64,000 bases of DNA from Sorangium cellulosum. Its GTDB lineage: Bacteria > Myxococcota_A > Polyangia > Polyangiales > Polyangiaceae. A model generated the notes under the pieces. It made no database searches. It was not told the DNA's origin and saw only the letters and a list, made by a program, of their open reading frames with translations. The stretch lies in the NCBI RefSeq assembly GCF_002950945.1, contig NZ_CP012673.1, forward strand, positions 9,562,501-9,626,500. The letters are read 5' to 3'. Shown piece after piece: positions 8,232 to 16,702 of this stretch (positions within the stretch are counted from its first letter, which is position 1; the number at the start of each line of letters is the position of its first letter). The position numbers and the translations under genes are program-made.

Positions 8232-9011
8232 CTAGGGCGTGTTGACGAAGGGGTCGATGAAGTCGAGGTAGAGGTCGACCCGTGTATCCCAGCCGTCGGT
8301 ACAAATGCTGGGGGACTCCTGTCCGCCGAACGACGTCACGCCGATGATCGTGGGGACGCCGTTCACGTTCATCAGCGCAGGCCCGCCCGAGTCGCCCACG
8401 CACGTGTGGTGGTCCGCGTCGCCGAGGCCGAGCAGGAGCGGGGTGACGGTGTTGATGAAGGTGGACACGTGGTGCTTGACGCCGCTCCACCCGGCGATTT
8501 CGTCGTCATCGCCGAAGCCGATCAGCCGGATTGGATCGCCGACCATGTCCTCGGTCATCGGCAGCCGGTTGTAGGGCAGCGGCTCTACGTTGGCGGGCTC
8601 CTCGAGGATGGCCACCGCGATGTCGTACCCCGCGTGGAGGTTCGAGTTGTCGTACTGGGGGTGGTAGTGGGTCTCTGTCACGTTCACCCACCTCCCTTCC
8701 TCGCTCGAGGAGTCGGTGCCGAAGAAGGCCGTGACGGTCGCGCCGTTCACCTTGTTCGGCGTCACGCAGTGGGCTGCAGTCAGGAGCACCGTCGGAGCGA
8801 TGACCGAAGCGGTGCAGACGTTGCGCTTTGTCCCGCCGTCTGGCAGCTCTCGAGCCACCTGCAGCATCACCACGGCCGGGTCGCCCTCGTCGATGGTGCC
8901 ACCGATGATGCCTGCGGGCGTGGCGTCCGTCTCGTCCTGGGGGAGGTCGTCCACCTCTCCCGTGCACGCTGAAAGGAACGCTGCCGCCACGAGGACGATG
9001 CCTTTTCTCAT
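8232..9011 (-). CDS. Secreted trypsin-like serine protease lipoprotein
   Basis: The ATG at 9011 follows GGAGT. The 259-aa product has a short signal with lipobox FLSAC (Cys16), an activation-type site GIIGGTIDEGDPAVVM, and the S1 triad His81 (LTAAHC), Asp130 (GYDIAV) and Ser208 (CVGDSGGPAL). It is a single-domain S1 protease ending about 50 residues after the serine, the normal family length. It is probably exported and anchored in the envelope or released. It resembles the protease at 5261-6646 but lacks the carbohydrate-binding domain. Confidence 0.88.
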   Translation of the reverse strand: MRKGIVLVAAAFLSACTGEVDDLPQDETDATPAGIIGGTIDEGDPAVVMLQVARELPDGGTKRNVCTASVIAPTVLLTAAHCVTPNKVNGATVTAFFGTDSSSEEGRWVNVTETHYHPQYDNSNLHAGYDIAVAILEEPANVEPLPYNRLPMTEDMVGDPIRLIGFGDDDEIAGWSGVKHHVSTFINTVTPLLLGLGDADHHTCVGDSGGPALMNVNGVPTIIGVTSFGGQESPSICTDGWDTRVDLYLDFIDPFVNTP

Positions 9012-9724
9012 GATAAACTCCGTTCGGTTGTTGGGCTGGGCGAGAGGGTCCCAGGAATGGGCGTGAGCCGCCCCGAGAGCTCCCCGAGCACCGCCAGACG
9101 ACGCTCCGCCGGTTACCCCGGCGGCCTCGCCCCTCGCGGCCCGGCTGGATCCTGCGTCCTGCTCGACCGTTGCCTGGTGGATGCCGGCGACCTCGGTCGG
9201 CCTTCGCTCGAATCGCACAGACCAGGGTCTTTTCTACCGCCCGCATCACGACGACTTGACCGAACGGAAAAATCCATTAACCACGTATTCCCGAGCTCAG
9301 CCATGAATCGGGTGCCGGCGAGCGGCGAGGCTCCGGCATCGGGCATGAAGGCTCGAAGGAGCCCTCGAGGAGCAGGCAGCTCTATGCACTGTCGTCAAAC
9401 CCGAGATCGAAGCGCCCCTCCCCTTCGACGTTGCGGAGCGCGTGTCCGGCCAGGGGGAGCGTGTAGCACATTCGCGGCATCGATCCCCCTGTTGCCCAGC
9501 TATCCCGGTAGACCGCATCGAGCTCACACGGCGCGCCACGCTACACCATCGCACCCGTGCGGTCTCGCTGGGTCCGATGACGCAGGCTCACCCCTCGACC
9601 CCAAGACCGCCGTTCAGGTTCAGCGATGTGAGCCTTCCTCCTATATCCACCTCATTTTTTGTGTGTACGCGATGCGCCCTTGACAGCTTCGCCCGCCACG
9701 TGATGCAGTATCTCGAGGGGGGAC
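9012..9724. other. Intergenic region between divergent genes
   Basis: About 710 bp lie between the divergent protease and substrate-binding-protein genes, which is enough for two promoters. Open frames here show no family pattern. I see no RNA gene. A ribosome site (GAGGGGGG) marks the right end. Confidence 0.45.
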
Positions 9725-11074
9725 ATGGTGCATCGATACCAGCAGGGGTTTCCTGGTCGCGGCCGCTTGGATGGTACGAGGATCTCGCTGCTGGTGGGGC
9801 TCGTGTCCGTGCTCTCGGCATCATGCTCGCCGGAAGAGCCCGGTCACCCCACGGATGCAGTCGTCATCGGGGCCATCCTCCCCTTCTCTGGGGGAGAGTC
9901 GGCCATCGGCGGCAACCTCGAGAAAGCCATGTTGCTCGCGGTCGAGGACCTGAACGCTGCGGGTGGGCTCGACGGGAAGCCGTTCGACATCTCGAGCCGG
10001 GACAGCCACTCGAGCGTGGAGCGTGGGCTCGGTCCAGTGCACGATCTGCTCCACACGGAGCATGTCGCCTACCTGGTAGGGCCCGAAGAGAACGATCTCG
10101 TCCGTGAGATCACTCCGGAGATGAGGTCGCTCGACCTCTTTCACATGCTGCCGGGGTATGCCGCGCCTTCCGTCGCGCGCAGTGATACGAGGGGAGGCGC
10201 GATGCGGCTCGCCCCCTCCCCGTTTCACATTGGCTGTGCGCTGGCGAAGCTCGCCGTTCGCGACGGCGTCGCCACCGCGAATAGCCTCAGCGCGCGGGAC
10301 GACTACAACACCACCGTCAGCAGCCGGTTCATGACCATCTTCAAGGAGCTCGGGGGCAGGCCCCTGCCCTCGACGACGTTCGCGTCGGGAAAACAAGCGT
10401 ATACGACCGAGCTCGAGTCCAGCCTCAAATACCGCGCCGGTCGCACGTTGCTGGCGGCCTACCCGACCACCGCATCGACCATCGTGACCGAATGGACCGC
10501 CTCCGGACGCCGGGGTACCTGGTTTCTTGGTCCTGCGCTGCGCACCGAGATGTTCCTCGCCAACATCCCTACGGGCTCTCTCGATGGATACGTCGGGGTC
10601 ACGCCTTCGCTCAGCCTAGAGAGCGAGTGTCATATCACGGACGCAGACCGAGAGACGGTCGACTGCACGACCGAGAACGCCGCCGCCTTCATCGGGCACT
10701 TCTCCCGCCGGTGGGACCGTGAGGTGCCGTTCCCGGCGGCGCACTTCTACTACGACGGCGTCGTCCTGATCGCGATGGGTCTCGTGTACGCGCAGGCGAC
10801 GCGCGGGGAGATCCCTTCGTCTGGACACGAGCTTCAGCAGATCATCCGCGACCTCAACAGCCCCGCCCACGAGAGTGCCTCGTGGCGAGATCTGAAGACG
10901 GCGATGACCAAGCTTGGTGCGGGGATCCCTCTCCGGTACGTGGGGGCGGCCGCAGAATACGAGTTCGACGAATACGGGGCCAATGAGCATCATTTCATGC
11001 AAACGTGGACGATCCACGGTGATGCCTTCGTCGACCTTGGCCCCGTTCCCGTCACATGCGAGACTTGGAATTGA
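9725..11074 (+). CDS. Branched-chain-amino-acid-type ABC substrate-binding lipoprotein (Peripla_BP_6)
   Basis: This 449-aa protein has a signal peptide with lipobox LSASC (about residue 34) and a type I periplasmic-binding fold. VVIGAILPFSGGESAIGGNL is the classic LivJ-type opening, followed by ALLAVEDLNAAGGLDGK-like text. It should bind a small solute in the periplasm. No permease or ATPase genes are nearby, so it may serve a distant transporter or a sensor. The next gene, 80 bp downstream on the same strand, is another binding protein of a different family. The start follows a strong purine run at 9714-9722. Confidence 0.82.
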   Translation: MVHRYQQGFPGRGRLDGTRISLLVGLVSVLSASCSPEEPGHPTDAVVIGAILPFSGGESAIGGNLEKAMLLAVEDLNAAGGLDGKPFDISSRDSHSSVERGLGPVHDLLHTEHVAYLVGPEENDLVREITPEMRSLDLFHMLPGYAAPSVARSDTRGGAMRLAPSPFHIGCALAKLAVRDGVATANSLSARDDYNTTVSSRFMTIFKELGGRPLPSTTFASGKQAYTTELESSLKYRAGRTLLAAYPTTASTIVTEWTASGRRGTWFLGPALRTEMFLANIPTGSLDGYVGVTPSLSLESECHITDADRETVDCTTENAAAFIGHFSRRWDREVPFPAAHFYYDGVVLIAMGLVYAQATRGEIPSSGHELQQIIRDLNSPAHESASWRDLKTAMTKLGAGIPLRYVGAAAEYEFDEYGANEHHFMQTWTIHGDAFVDLGPVPVTCETWN

Positions 11075-11153
11075 GCCCGATGCGAGCTCGGCGCTCACGC
11101 AGGTAGGGGTTACCGCGCGCGGACGAATGAACCACGAACGGGGGAGGAGTCTC

Positions 11154-12290
11154 ATGACGACGATTGGACGATGCTGGATGATGGCCTTCGGGCTCACGCT
11201 GATGACGGCGGCATGCGGATCGAGCGATGCACCCGACATCCCCGTGGGGGAGAACCCCACATTCATCAAACGAAGGCCAACTCCCGTCACTGAGTTTACG
11301 CCAGTGAAGCTCGAGGCGACGGTCGATGATCTCATCGCCGAGCTCAACGAGCACACGAACAAGCCAATGCACGCGGAGATTGTGCTGAAAGTGGTCACCG
11401 GCTTCTTTGCGCCGGTCGCTACGGCTGCGAACCGAGCCATGGGCGAGCTCGGGATGACGGGGAACGTGGTCGGGAGTCTTGAAGAGCCGGGCGATCAGCA
11501 GGAAGCGGTAGACCTCCAGAATAAACAGATCGAGCAGACGGTAGCGGGGGGCGCCGAGGCGATTGGCCTCGCGCCCTTCGGCGACGGCAACGGACCCGCC
11601 ATCGATGCGGCCGTCGCGAAGGGGATCCACGTGGTGACGCTCGACGCCGACGTGGAGGCCTCGAAGCGCTCCATGTACGTCGGAACGCTCAGCGGGGCTG
11701 CCGGAAAAACGGCAGGGGAGACCCTGCTCCCGATCCTGCGCCCGCCGCCGGGTACGGTGATCATCCACGGCAACGTCAACCCGGTGTGGGCCACCGGGCT
11801 GGAACGAACGCAGGGTGCTCAGGACGTGTTCGAGAAAGCCGGTTACAAGACAGTGGTGAGCCAAATCACCTTGACGGAGGAGGGCGACGGCGACGACGCC
11901 ACATCGATGAAGACCCTGATCGAGACCGAGGACCCGCCCGTGGTGGGGATGATCGGCATGTTCAACGAATCGTACCGGTGCGCGATGGCCGTAGAGGACG
12001 CGGGCAGGACGGACATCCCCATCGTCGCCTTCGACTTCGATCCGAAGACCGTCAACTACATGCGCAAGGGGCTCATCAACGCCACACACACACAGCGGCA
12101 GTACTACGAGGGCTACCTCGTGCCCTACATCCTCTACGGCATCGAGAACATCGGCCTCGACGAGACCAAGAAGATCCTCGCTCCGCTGATGGCCGACGAG
12201 CTCCGCGTCGACACTGGCATCGACGTGGTCACGGTGGACAAGCTCGACGCCTACAATGACTTCCTCTACGCGCTCGGCGTCAGTCAGTAG
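11154..12290 (+). CDS. Sugar-type periplasmic binding lipoprotein (Peripla_BP_4)
   Basis: The ATG at 11154 follows GGGGGAGGAG. The 378-aa product has a lipobox (LMTAACGSS). After a spacer, the fold resembles LacI/RbsB-type sugar-binding proteins: AIGLAPFGDGNGPAIDAAVA, then HVVTLDADVEASKR, then a hinge segment with AFDFDPKTVNYMRKG and QRQYYEGYLVPYIL. It lies directly behind the Peripla_BP_6 gene and may be co-transcribed. A close paralogue in opposite orientation lies at 17238-18368. No ABC permease or ATPase is visible, so the partner is unknown. Confidence 0.85.
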   Translation: MTTIGRCWMMAFGLTLMTAACGSSDAPDIPVGENPTFIKRRPTPVTEFTPVKLEATVDDLIAELNEHTNKPMHAEIVLKVVTGFFAPVATAANRAMGELGMTGNVVGSLEEPGDQQEAVDLQNKQIEQTVAGGAEAIGLAPFGDGNGPAIDAAVAKGIHVVTLDADVEASKRSMYVGTLSGAAGKTAGETLLPILRPPPGTVIIHGNVNPVWATGLERTQGAQDVFEKAGYKTVVSQITLTEEGDGDDATSMKTLIETEDPPVVGMIGMFNESYRCAMAVEDAGRTDIPIVAFDFDPKTVNYMRKGLINATHTQRQYYEGYLVPYILYGIENIGLDETKKILAPLMADELRVDTGIDVVTVDKLDAYNDFLYALGVSQ

Positions 12291-12600
12291 CGGCGTCGTT
12301 CAACCGACACGACCAGCCCCTCCGTGCGGCAGGGTGCCCGTGTTGCTTGAGTAGCGCCAGTTCTCGAATGGCCATCGGGCGGATCCACGCCTCAGGGCGG
12401 TCAGCGCACGCCGCGGCGAGCTCGTGCCGTCCCGCCTCCAGGATCTGGGGGATCACGGTCTCCGCCGTCGTCGCCCGGTCGAGCGAGACCGCGAAGCTGC
12501 GCGGCCATGGGTCAGCCTCCGCCTGCTGGATGACGCACGACGCCCAGGAGCGCCGCGGCCCGAGACACGGGTCCGCGTCCCCGCGGCGCTGCCGTCGTGG
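12291..12600. other. Intergenic region
   Basis: About 310 bp between the binding protein and the 88-aa gene. Open frames exist on both strands but none has a recognisable pattern. The right end holds the promoter-like 30-bp block that recurs at 14037. Confidence 0.45.
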
Positions 12601-12606
12601 TAGCCT
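12601..12606 (+). promoter_or_regulatory. Probable -10 element of a leaderless transcript (TAGCCT)
   Basis: TGGTAGCCT ends seven bases before the ATG at 12614, the spacing expected when transcription begins at the start codon. There is no Shine-Dalgarno sequence. The 30 bases 12586-12615 recur with two changes at 14037-14066. Confidence 0.45.
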
Positions 12607-12613
12607 GGTCCCG

Positions 12614-12880
12614 ATGCGCAACGCTGACGAGCTCCGGCGGTTCGCTCGCCAGGGCTGGGTCGCCGCCCAGCGCGACAAGGAGCTCTACTGGCGCGACTGG
12701 AAGAGACAGCACGGCCCTGCCGCCGGGATCCGGATCGCCGATGAGCTCCGCAAGCAAGTCCTCGCGCAAAAGCCCGGCTGGCCGAGCGAAGAAGAGCGCC
12801 GCGAAGACCTCGCCACGCACCTCCGCGTCCTCGAGGCCCTCGACCGCGTCCCGCCCCGCCGCCGTCGCCCTGCTCGCTGA
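12614..12880 (+). CDS. Small basic protein paired with a nucleotidyltransferase (possible antitoxin)
   Basis: The 88-aa product starts MRNADELRRFARQGWVAAQR and is rich in charged residues and Trp (YWRDWKRQHGP; IADELRKQV). It has strong third-position GC and so looks truly coding. It has no transmembrane or export signal. It precedes and overlaps the nucleotidyltransferase frame, the usual arrangement of a two-gene toxin-antitoxin-like or minimal-nucleotidyltransferase module. I do not recognise a named family. Initiation looks leaderless. Confidence 0.6.
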   Translation: MRNADELRRFARQGWVAAQRDKELYWRDWKRQHGPAAGIRIADELRKQVLAQKPGWPSEEERREDLATHLRVLEALDRVPPRRRRPAR

Positions 12881-13436
12881 CCTCGCCGCGGCGCTGCGGC
12901 GGCGCCGCCTGCGCTGGTACGTCTTCGGCGCGCAGGCCGCCGTGGTCTACGGCAGGCCCCGCATGACCGCGGACGTCGACGTCACCGTCGACCTCGCGCA
13001 GACCAGCACGCTCACCCTCGTCGACGACCTCTCGCGCGCGGGCTTCGACCTCCGGATCCGCCTCGACGAGGACTTCCTCCGCGAGGCCCGCCTGCTCCCG
13101 CTCGTGCACCGCCCGACCTGCATGCCCATCGACGTGGTGGTCGCGGCGTCGAGCCTGCACCTCGAGTTCCTGGCGCGCCGCCGGCTCATCGACCTCGGCG
13201 GCGTGCGCGTGCCGATGATCAGCCCGGAAGACCTGGTCGTCACCAAGGTCCTGGCCGGCCGCCCCAAGGACCTCGAGGACGTGCGCGGCGTGCTGCTCGA
13301 GCAGCACGGCCTCGACCTCGATCACATCCGCGATCTCCTCGGCGAGCTCGAGGCCGCCCTCGACGACGGCAGGTTGCTCCGCCGCCTCGAGCGTCTGATC
13401 CGCAAAGCGCGCACCACCGCCGTGCGCCGGCCATGA
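12741..13436 (+). CDS. Nucleotidyltransferase (AbiEii/MNT-like fold)
   Basis: The recognisable protein begins about 12861 (ALLADLAAALRRRRLRWYVF). It shows the nucleotidyltransferase signature with the acidic pair in MTADVDVTVDL, then IDVVVA, and the conserved PEDLVVTKVLAGRPKDLEDV block typical of DUF6036/AbiEii-like proteins. The true start is unclear. The in-frame ATG at 12741 would overlap the 88-aa gene by 140 bp with implausible Ser-rich text; a CTG at 12870, just before that gene's stop, is more natural. It may transfer a nucleotide to a partner or tRNA as the toxin or effector of the module. Confidence 0.7.
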   Translation: MSSASKSSRKSPAGRAKKSAAKTSPRTSASSRPSTASRPAAVALLADLAAALRRRRLRWYVFGAQAAVVYGRPRMTADVDVTVDLAQTSTLTLVDDLSRAGFDLRIRLDEDFLREARLLPLVHRPTCMPIDVVVAASSLHLEFLARRRLIDLGGVRVPMISPEDLVVTKVLAGRPKDLEDVRGVLLEQHGLDLDHIRDLLGELEAALDDGRLLRRLERLIRKARTTAVRRP

Positions 13437-13692
13437 GAGGTGCAGCAACCCAACCCAGGTCACGGCGACCCGGGTCGGAGACGAGGTGATCGCGGCTGTC
13501 GCAGAGGCTCTGCGCGTCGCCGCCTCCCGGGAATGCGAAGAGTTGTCGCAACGATTCGCGGCTCGCATGCGGAAATGCGGAGATAGGCCATGCGCCACGA
13601 TGGATCGCGACGTTGGGCAGAGAGCCGGGTAGGTCTTGCGAAGCCAGAAGATCTGGTATGTTCGCACGGCGGTGCGTCGTTCCGCTTGGTGA
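13437..13692. other. Short gap with a possible coding remnant
   Basis: A plus-strand frame reads GDEVIAAVAEALRVAASREC and ends at a TAG near 13632. It has codon bias like a gene but no clear start and no family I recognise. Confidence 0.35.
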
Positions 13693-14007
13693 AGGGCACC
13701 TTCGCCTGCGCGGCGGGCCCGTCGACGACGATCGACGGAAGCTCGCGCCGAAGCCCTGGAGACCTTCCGCTGGTACGAGGAGCAGCGATCTGGGCTTGGC
13801 GCCGTCTTCCGAAGAGCGCTGGATGAAGCTATCAAGCGCATTCGGAGCGCACCGCTCGCGTACCCGCCGCTCTACCGAGATGTCCGGCGCGTGCTCGTCG
13901 AACGTTTCCCCTACGCGGTCTTCTACCGGATTCTGCTCAACGCCATCGTAGTCGTTGGAGTGATTCACGGCCGGCGACATCCTCGCGAGTGGAAGCGCCG
14001 AGCGTGA
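13693..14007 (+). pseudogene. RelE/ParE-type toxin lacking a start (degraded)
   Basis: The frame encodes a typical ParE body: EARAEALETFRWYEEQ, then AVFRRALDEAIKRIRSAP, then VERFPYAVFYRILLN and a GVIHGRRHPREWKRRA tail. From the in-frame TGA at 13690 to the conserved core there is no ATG, GTG or TTG, and the first 12 codons are Arg/Pro-rich and unlike the family. No ParD-type antitoxin is evident upstream. The N-terminus has probably been lost or frameshifted, so the toxin is likely inactive. Confidence 0.6.
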
Positions 14008-14036
14008 GCGAACTCCGGGATGGCCGTGTGCCCGCC

Positions 14037-14254
14037 GCGCTGCCGTCGTGGTAACCTGGTCACGATTCCTGGTCGCAACCGACGGCCTCCTGAAGTACAC
14101 GTCGTGGGCGACCCTCGGCGCTCTCGCCCGCACAGGCGATGTGCAGACGGCGGTCGAGGCGCTGATCCAGGCGGTGCTCTCCCATCGGGCAACCTGCCCG
14201 ACGGCGTGGCGGTGGTGCTCGGCGAACGCGTCGGCTAACCTGCCGCACTTGAAC
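14037..14254 (+). pseudogene. Relic driven by a copy of the 12586-12615 promoter block
   Basis: The block 14037-14066 matches 12586-12615 at 28 of 30 bases, including TAACCT and the 7-base gap, but the start codon position reads ATT instead of ATG. The frame continues IPGRNRRPPEVHVVGDPRR and ends NLPDGVAVVLGERVG before a stop near 14238. I recognise no family. It looks like a decayed gene. Confidence 0.35.
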
Positions 14255-14335
14255 CCCAGCACCGGTACCAGAGAGTTCGCGCTCCGTGATCCTGATGGGT
14301 ATTACGTCATGGTCAGCGCGCTGGCTGCGACCTGA
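14255..14335 (+). pseudogene. C-terminal remnant of a VOC/glyoxalase-family protein
   Basis: The last 20 codons read TREFALRDPDGYYVMVS and end at a TGA. This is the characteristic C-terminal strand of vicinal-oxygen-chelate proteins, including the metal-ligand Glu/Asp region. The rest of the domain is missing upstream, where the sequence belongs to another relic. Confidence 0.5.
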
Positions 14336-14339
14336 CAGT

Positions 14340-14654
14340 TCATTCACGGCCCCCGGCACCGCCGCCGCCCCCGGCACCGCCGCCGCCCCCGGCACCACCG
14401 CCGTCCGCGGCACCACCGCCGCCCCCGGCACCGCCGCCGCCCCCGGCACCACCGCTTCCCGTGGTTCCACCACTGCCCGTGGAGCCGGTTGGCGGCAAAG
14501 GAGACATGCACGCGTTCCACACGACGATCTGGCCCGGATCACAGGGGTCCGAATCCCAGCATCCCACGAGCATCGCCGCGCAGACGGCGCCGAGCGCGAC
14601 GATCAGGGCCCTGGAGCGGGTGGGCGGCATGAGGCGAGACAGGTAGATGTCCAT
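14340..14654 (-). CDS. Small lipoprotein with Gly/Ala-rich tail
   Basis: The 104-aa product starts at an ATG behind GGAGAGAGGAA. It has a signal peptide ending MLVGC (lipobox) and a short Cys-containing segment (WDSDPCDPGQIVVWNACMS). From about residue 55 the tail is almost only Gly, Ala, Ser and Thr in GGAGGGGG-type repeats. It is the third gene of a minus-strand run with the PstS-like protein and porin, about 23 bp behind the former, so it is probably co-transcribed. Function is unknown. Confidence 0.65.
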   Translation of the reverse strand: MDIYLSRLMPPTRSRALIVALGAVCAAMLVGCWDSDPCDPGQIVVWNACMSPLPPTGSTGSGGTTGSGGAGGGGGAGGGGGAADGGGAGGGGGAGGGGGAGGRE

Positions 14655-14677
14655 GGTTCGTTCCTCTCTCCGCAGGC

Positions 14678-15133
14678 TCACGGCGGTATGACCTGACCGT
14701 TGCGGATGCGCGCGATCACCTTGACGGAGGCGTTGACGTCGCTGGCGGCCACATACCCGACGCCGCCCTCTTCCTCGGCCACCGCGCGGAGGACGGCGCC
14801 CGGACTCGACACCTTGCGCGGCGGCCGCTCGCCGCCGCGGATCTTGCGGTCGATCCAGTACCGGGCGACGCCGTCGGGATCGAGGCCCAGCACCGCCCTG
14901 TCGAAGCGCTGCCGCAGCGGGGAGTCCTCGGGGAGGTTCAACGGCATCGCCGACCGGCCGTTCCACTCCGTGCGTGTCGTCTGGAAAATCGGGCGGAGCG
15001 TGTCGCGCCCCGCCGCCCGCGCAGGGTTGGCCTGGTTGACGACCACAACGATCTCTTCCTCGACAGCGAGGGACGAGGCGGACGGGCTCACGCCGAGCAG
15101 GGCCAGGAGGAGCAGAAGGGATGAACGCTTCAT
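14678..15133 (-). CDS. PstS-like small substrate-binding protein
   Basis: This 151-aa exported protein has a signal peptide (LLLLALLGVSPSASSLA) and a single PBP-like lobe: VVVVNQANPARAAGRDTLRP, then RTEWNGRSAMPLNLPEDSPL, then a GVGYVAASDV segment. This short family resembles the phosphate-binding PstS fold and is common beside outer-membrane porins and histidine kinases in proteobacteria. Here it lies 15 bp downstream of a porin gene, which fits periplasmic capture of an anion entering through that porin. Phosphate itself is not proven by the sequence. Confidence 0.78.
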   Translation of the reverse strand: MKRSSLLLLLALLGVSPSASSLAVEEEIVVVVNQANPARAAGRDTLRPIFQTTRTEWNGRSAMPLNLPEDSPLRQRFDRAVLGLDPDGVARYWIDRKIRGGERPPRKVSSPGAVLRAVAEEEGGVGYVAASDVNASVKVIARIRNGQVIPP

Positions 15134-15148
15134 CGTTGCGCGAACCTC

Positions 15149-16702
15149 TCAGAAGGCCAAGATCAGGCGTGCCATCATGGACGTGGTGTCAATCCTCGGC
15201 GCCTCGACCCCCTCGCGCGTGGAGGTGAAGATCGCCTGCCTCACCTGGGTTCGAAGCGTGACGTCCGGGGTGATGTAGAAGTTCAAGCCGCCGCCGATCT
15301 GCAGCAGGGTATCGGTCGGGCCGAACGGCGCATACAGCATGGCGCCCAGGATGAACGGCTCCATGTTCAAAAAATCCATCCGGTGCGCCCCCAGGACATA
15401 AGCCGAGGTCCGCCAGGCGTCCGGCTCGTAGATTCCGGGTGCTACCTCCTGCCGGGCCCCCTGGTCGTAGAGCACCCGGACGACCATCGCCTCCGCCCGG
15501 AGGCGCGTCTTCCCGACGTCGAGCGAGGCATCTCCCCCCGCGATGTACTCCCGGAAAGCCCACGTCGCGTGGATGTCCGGCTCGTCCGTGCCGGGCTTGG
15601 TGTCGGCGACCCAGTTCCGCGCCCTGTCCGTCAGGAACGAGGCCCCGAGCTTCAGCGTCAGCTTGCCGGGGTCCTCGTAGCTGGCGTGCAGGCGGCCGCC
15701 GAAGCCGCGGTTGTCGTCGAAGGCGAACGGCGCGTCCTCGTTGCGCCCGTTGCTCACGTACGCGTCATATCCGAGCTCCCAGGGGCCCGCGAACATGCTG
15801 CCGTAGGCCATGACGCCGGTCTGTCGCGCGGGAAAGAGGCTCGACATGATGAAATAGGGGTTGTCGACGGTGATGAGCACCGGGCTGCCGTGATCGACGT
15901 TGTAGATGCCGATCGGGGTGAAGAACTGCCCGACGCGCACCTTGAAGATGTTGAAGCGCGTCCAGTCGATGTGGGCGCGCTCGATCGAGACGAGCCCGCC
16001 ATAGACCATCGATCGGTCGAGCTTGGTCGTGTCTGCGCTCCCGTACGGCTGCGTGGCCACCCGGCCCGTGATGCCGGGCGGCGGCGTCACCGGGACCAGC
16101 GTGCCGGCGGGCGCGGTCGTGAACCGCAGCTCCCCGAGGAAGTGAAAGTCCTCGTGGGGCTGCGCGTCGAGGTAGAGGTTCAAGTTCCCGACGACGAAGT
16201 TCAACGCGTTCGCCTGCGGGATGATGGCCGAGATGATCTTCTCCTTGATCCAGGTGCGCTGAACGCCGACGTCGATGAACCCGTAAATCCTGAGGAGGTC
16301 CTTGCTGGCGTCTTGCTCCGGTGACGCCTGCACGTCCTCGACCGTCGAGAGGCGCTTCTCGAGCTCTGCCGCTCGTTTGTTCGCCTCCGCCGCCCGCTCG
16401 TTCGCCTCCGCCGCCATCCTCTCCGCCGCGGCGAGCCGCTCGAGGATGGCAGCCTCTCCGCGCGTCGCGGGCTCCGCGGCTGCCGCTCCCGTCGTGGCGG
16501 CGGCCGCTCCGGTCGCGGCGGGCGGTGCTGCGATTGCCCCGGTCGCGGCGGGCGCTGCGGCGGTCCCCGGGGCGGCGCCAGCGGCAGGGCTCTGCGCGTG
16601 CGCGAGAGATGCCGTGACGAGCACACCTCCGAAGGCAGCACTCGAGACGCGCGCCAGGCGCGACGCGCCCGCTCGGCGCACTGAATCACCACCCATCAAC
16701 AT
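15149..16702 (-). CDS. Outer-membrane beta-barrel porin with N-terminal coiled coil
   Basis: The ATG at 16702 follows GGGAGA. The 517-aa protein has a signal peptide (to about residue 34, SLAHAQ), an Ala/Pro/Thr spacer, and a heptad-rich stretch (ERLAAAERMAAEANERAAEA to RLSTVEDV) like the periplasmic coiled coils of phosphoporin-type proteins. A 16-18-strand-type barrel follows, with DLLRIYGFIDVGVQRTW at its start and a terminal Phe (MMARLILAF). It probably admits an oxyanion or other small solute for the PstS-like protein encoded next. It lies between two inverted paralogous binding-protein genes. Confidence 0.82.
   Translation of the reverse strand: MLMGGDSVRRAGASRLARVSSAAFGGVLVTASLAHAQSPAAGAAPGTAAAPAATGAIAAPPAATGAAAATTGAAAAEPATRGEAAILERLAAAERMAAEANERAAEANKRAAELEKRLSTVEDVQASPEQDASKDLLRIYGFIDVGVQRTWIKEKIISAIIPQANALNFVVGNLNLYLDAQPHEDFHFLGELRFTTAPAGTLVPVTPPPGITGRVATQPYGSADTTKLDRSMVYGGLVSIERAHIDWTRFNIFKVRVGQFFTPIGIYNVDHGSPVLITVDNPYFIMSSLFPARQTGVMAYGSMFAGPWELGYDAYVSNGRNEDAPFAFDDNRGFGGRLHASYEDPGKLTLKLGASFLTDRARNWVADTKPGTDEPDIHATWAFREYIAGGDASLDVGKTRLRAEAMVVRVLYDQGARQEVAPGIYEPDAWRTSAYVLGAHRMDFLNMEPFILGAMLYAPFGPTDTLLQIGGGLNFYITPDVTLRTQVRQAIFTSTREGVEAPRIDTTSMMARLILAF

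Noticed and set aside
12280..12678. Minus-strand frame reading ILEAGRHELAAACADRPEAW
   Set aside because: Part looks protein-like, but it overlaps the promoter and start of the better-supported plus-strand 88-aa gene and ends without family match.
14340..14470. CCGCCCCCGGCAC microsatellite as a non-coding repeat
   Set aside because: On the minus strand it encodes the Gly/Ala tail of a small lipoprotein that has its own start and ribosome site.
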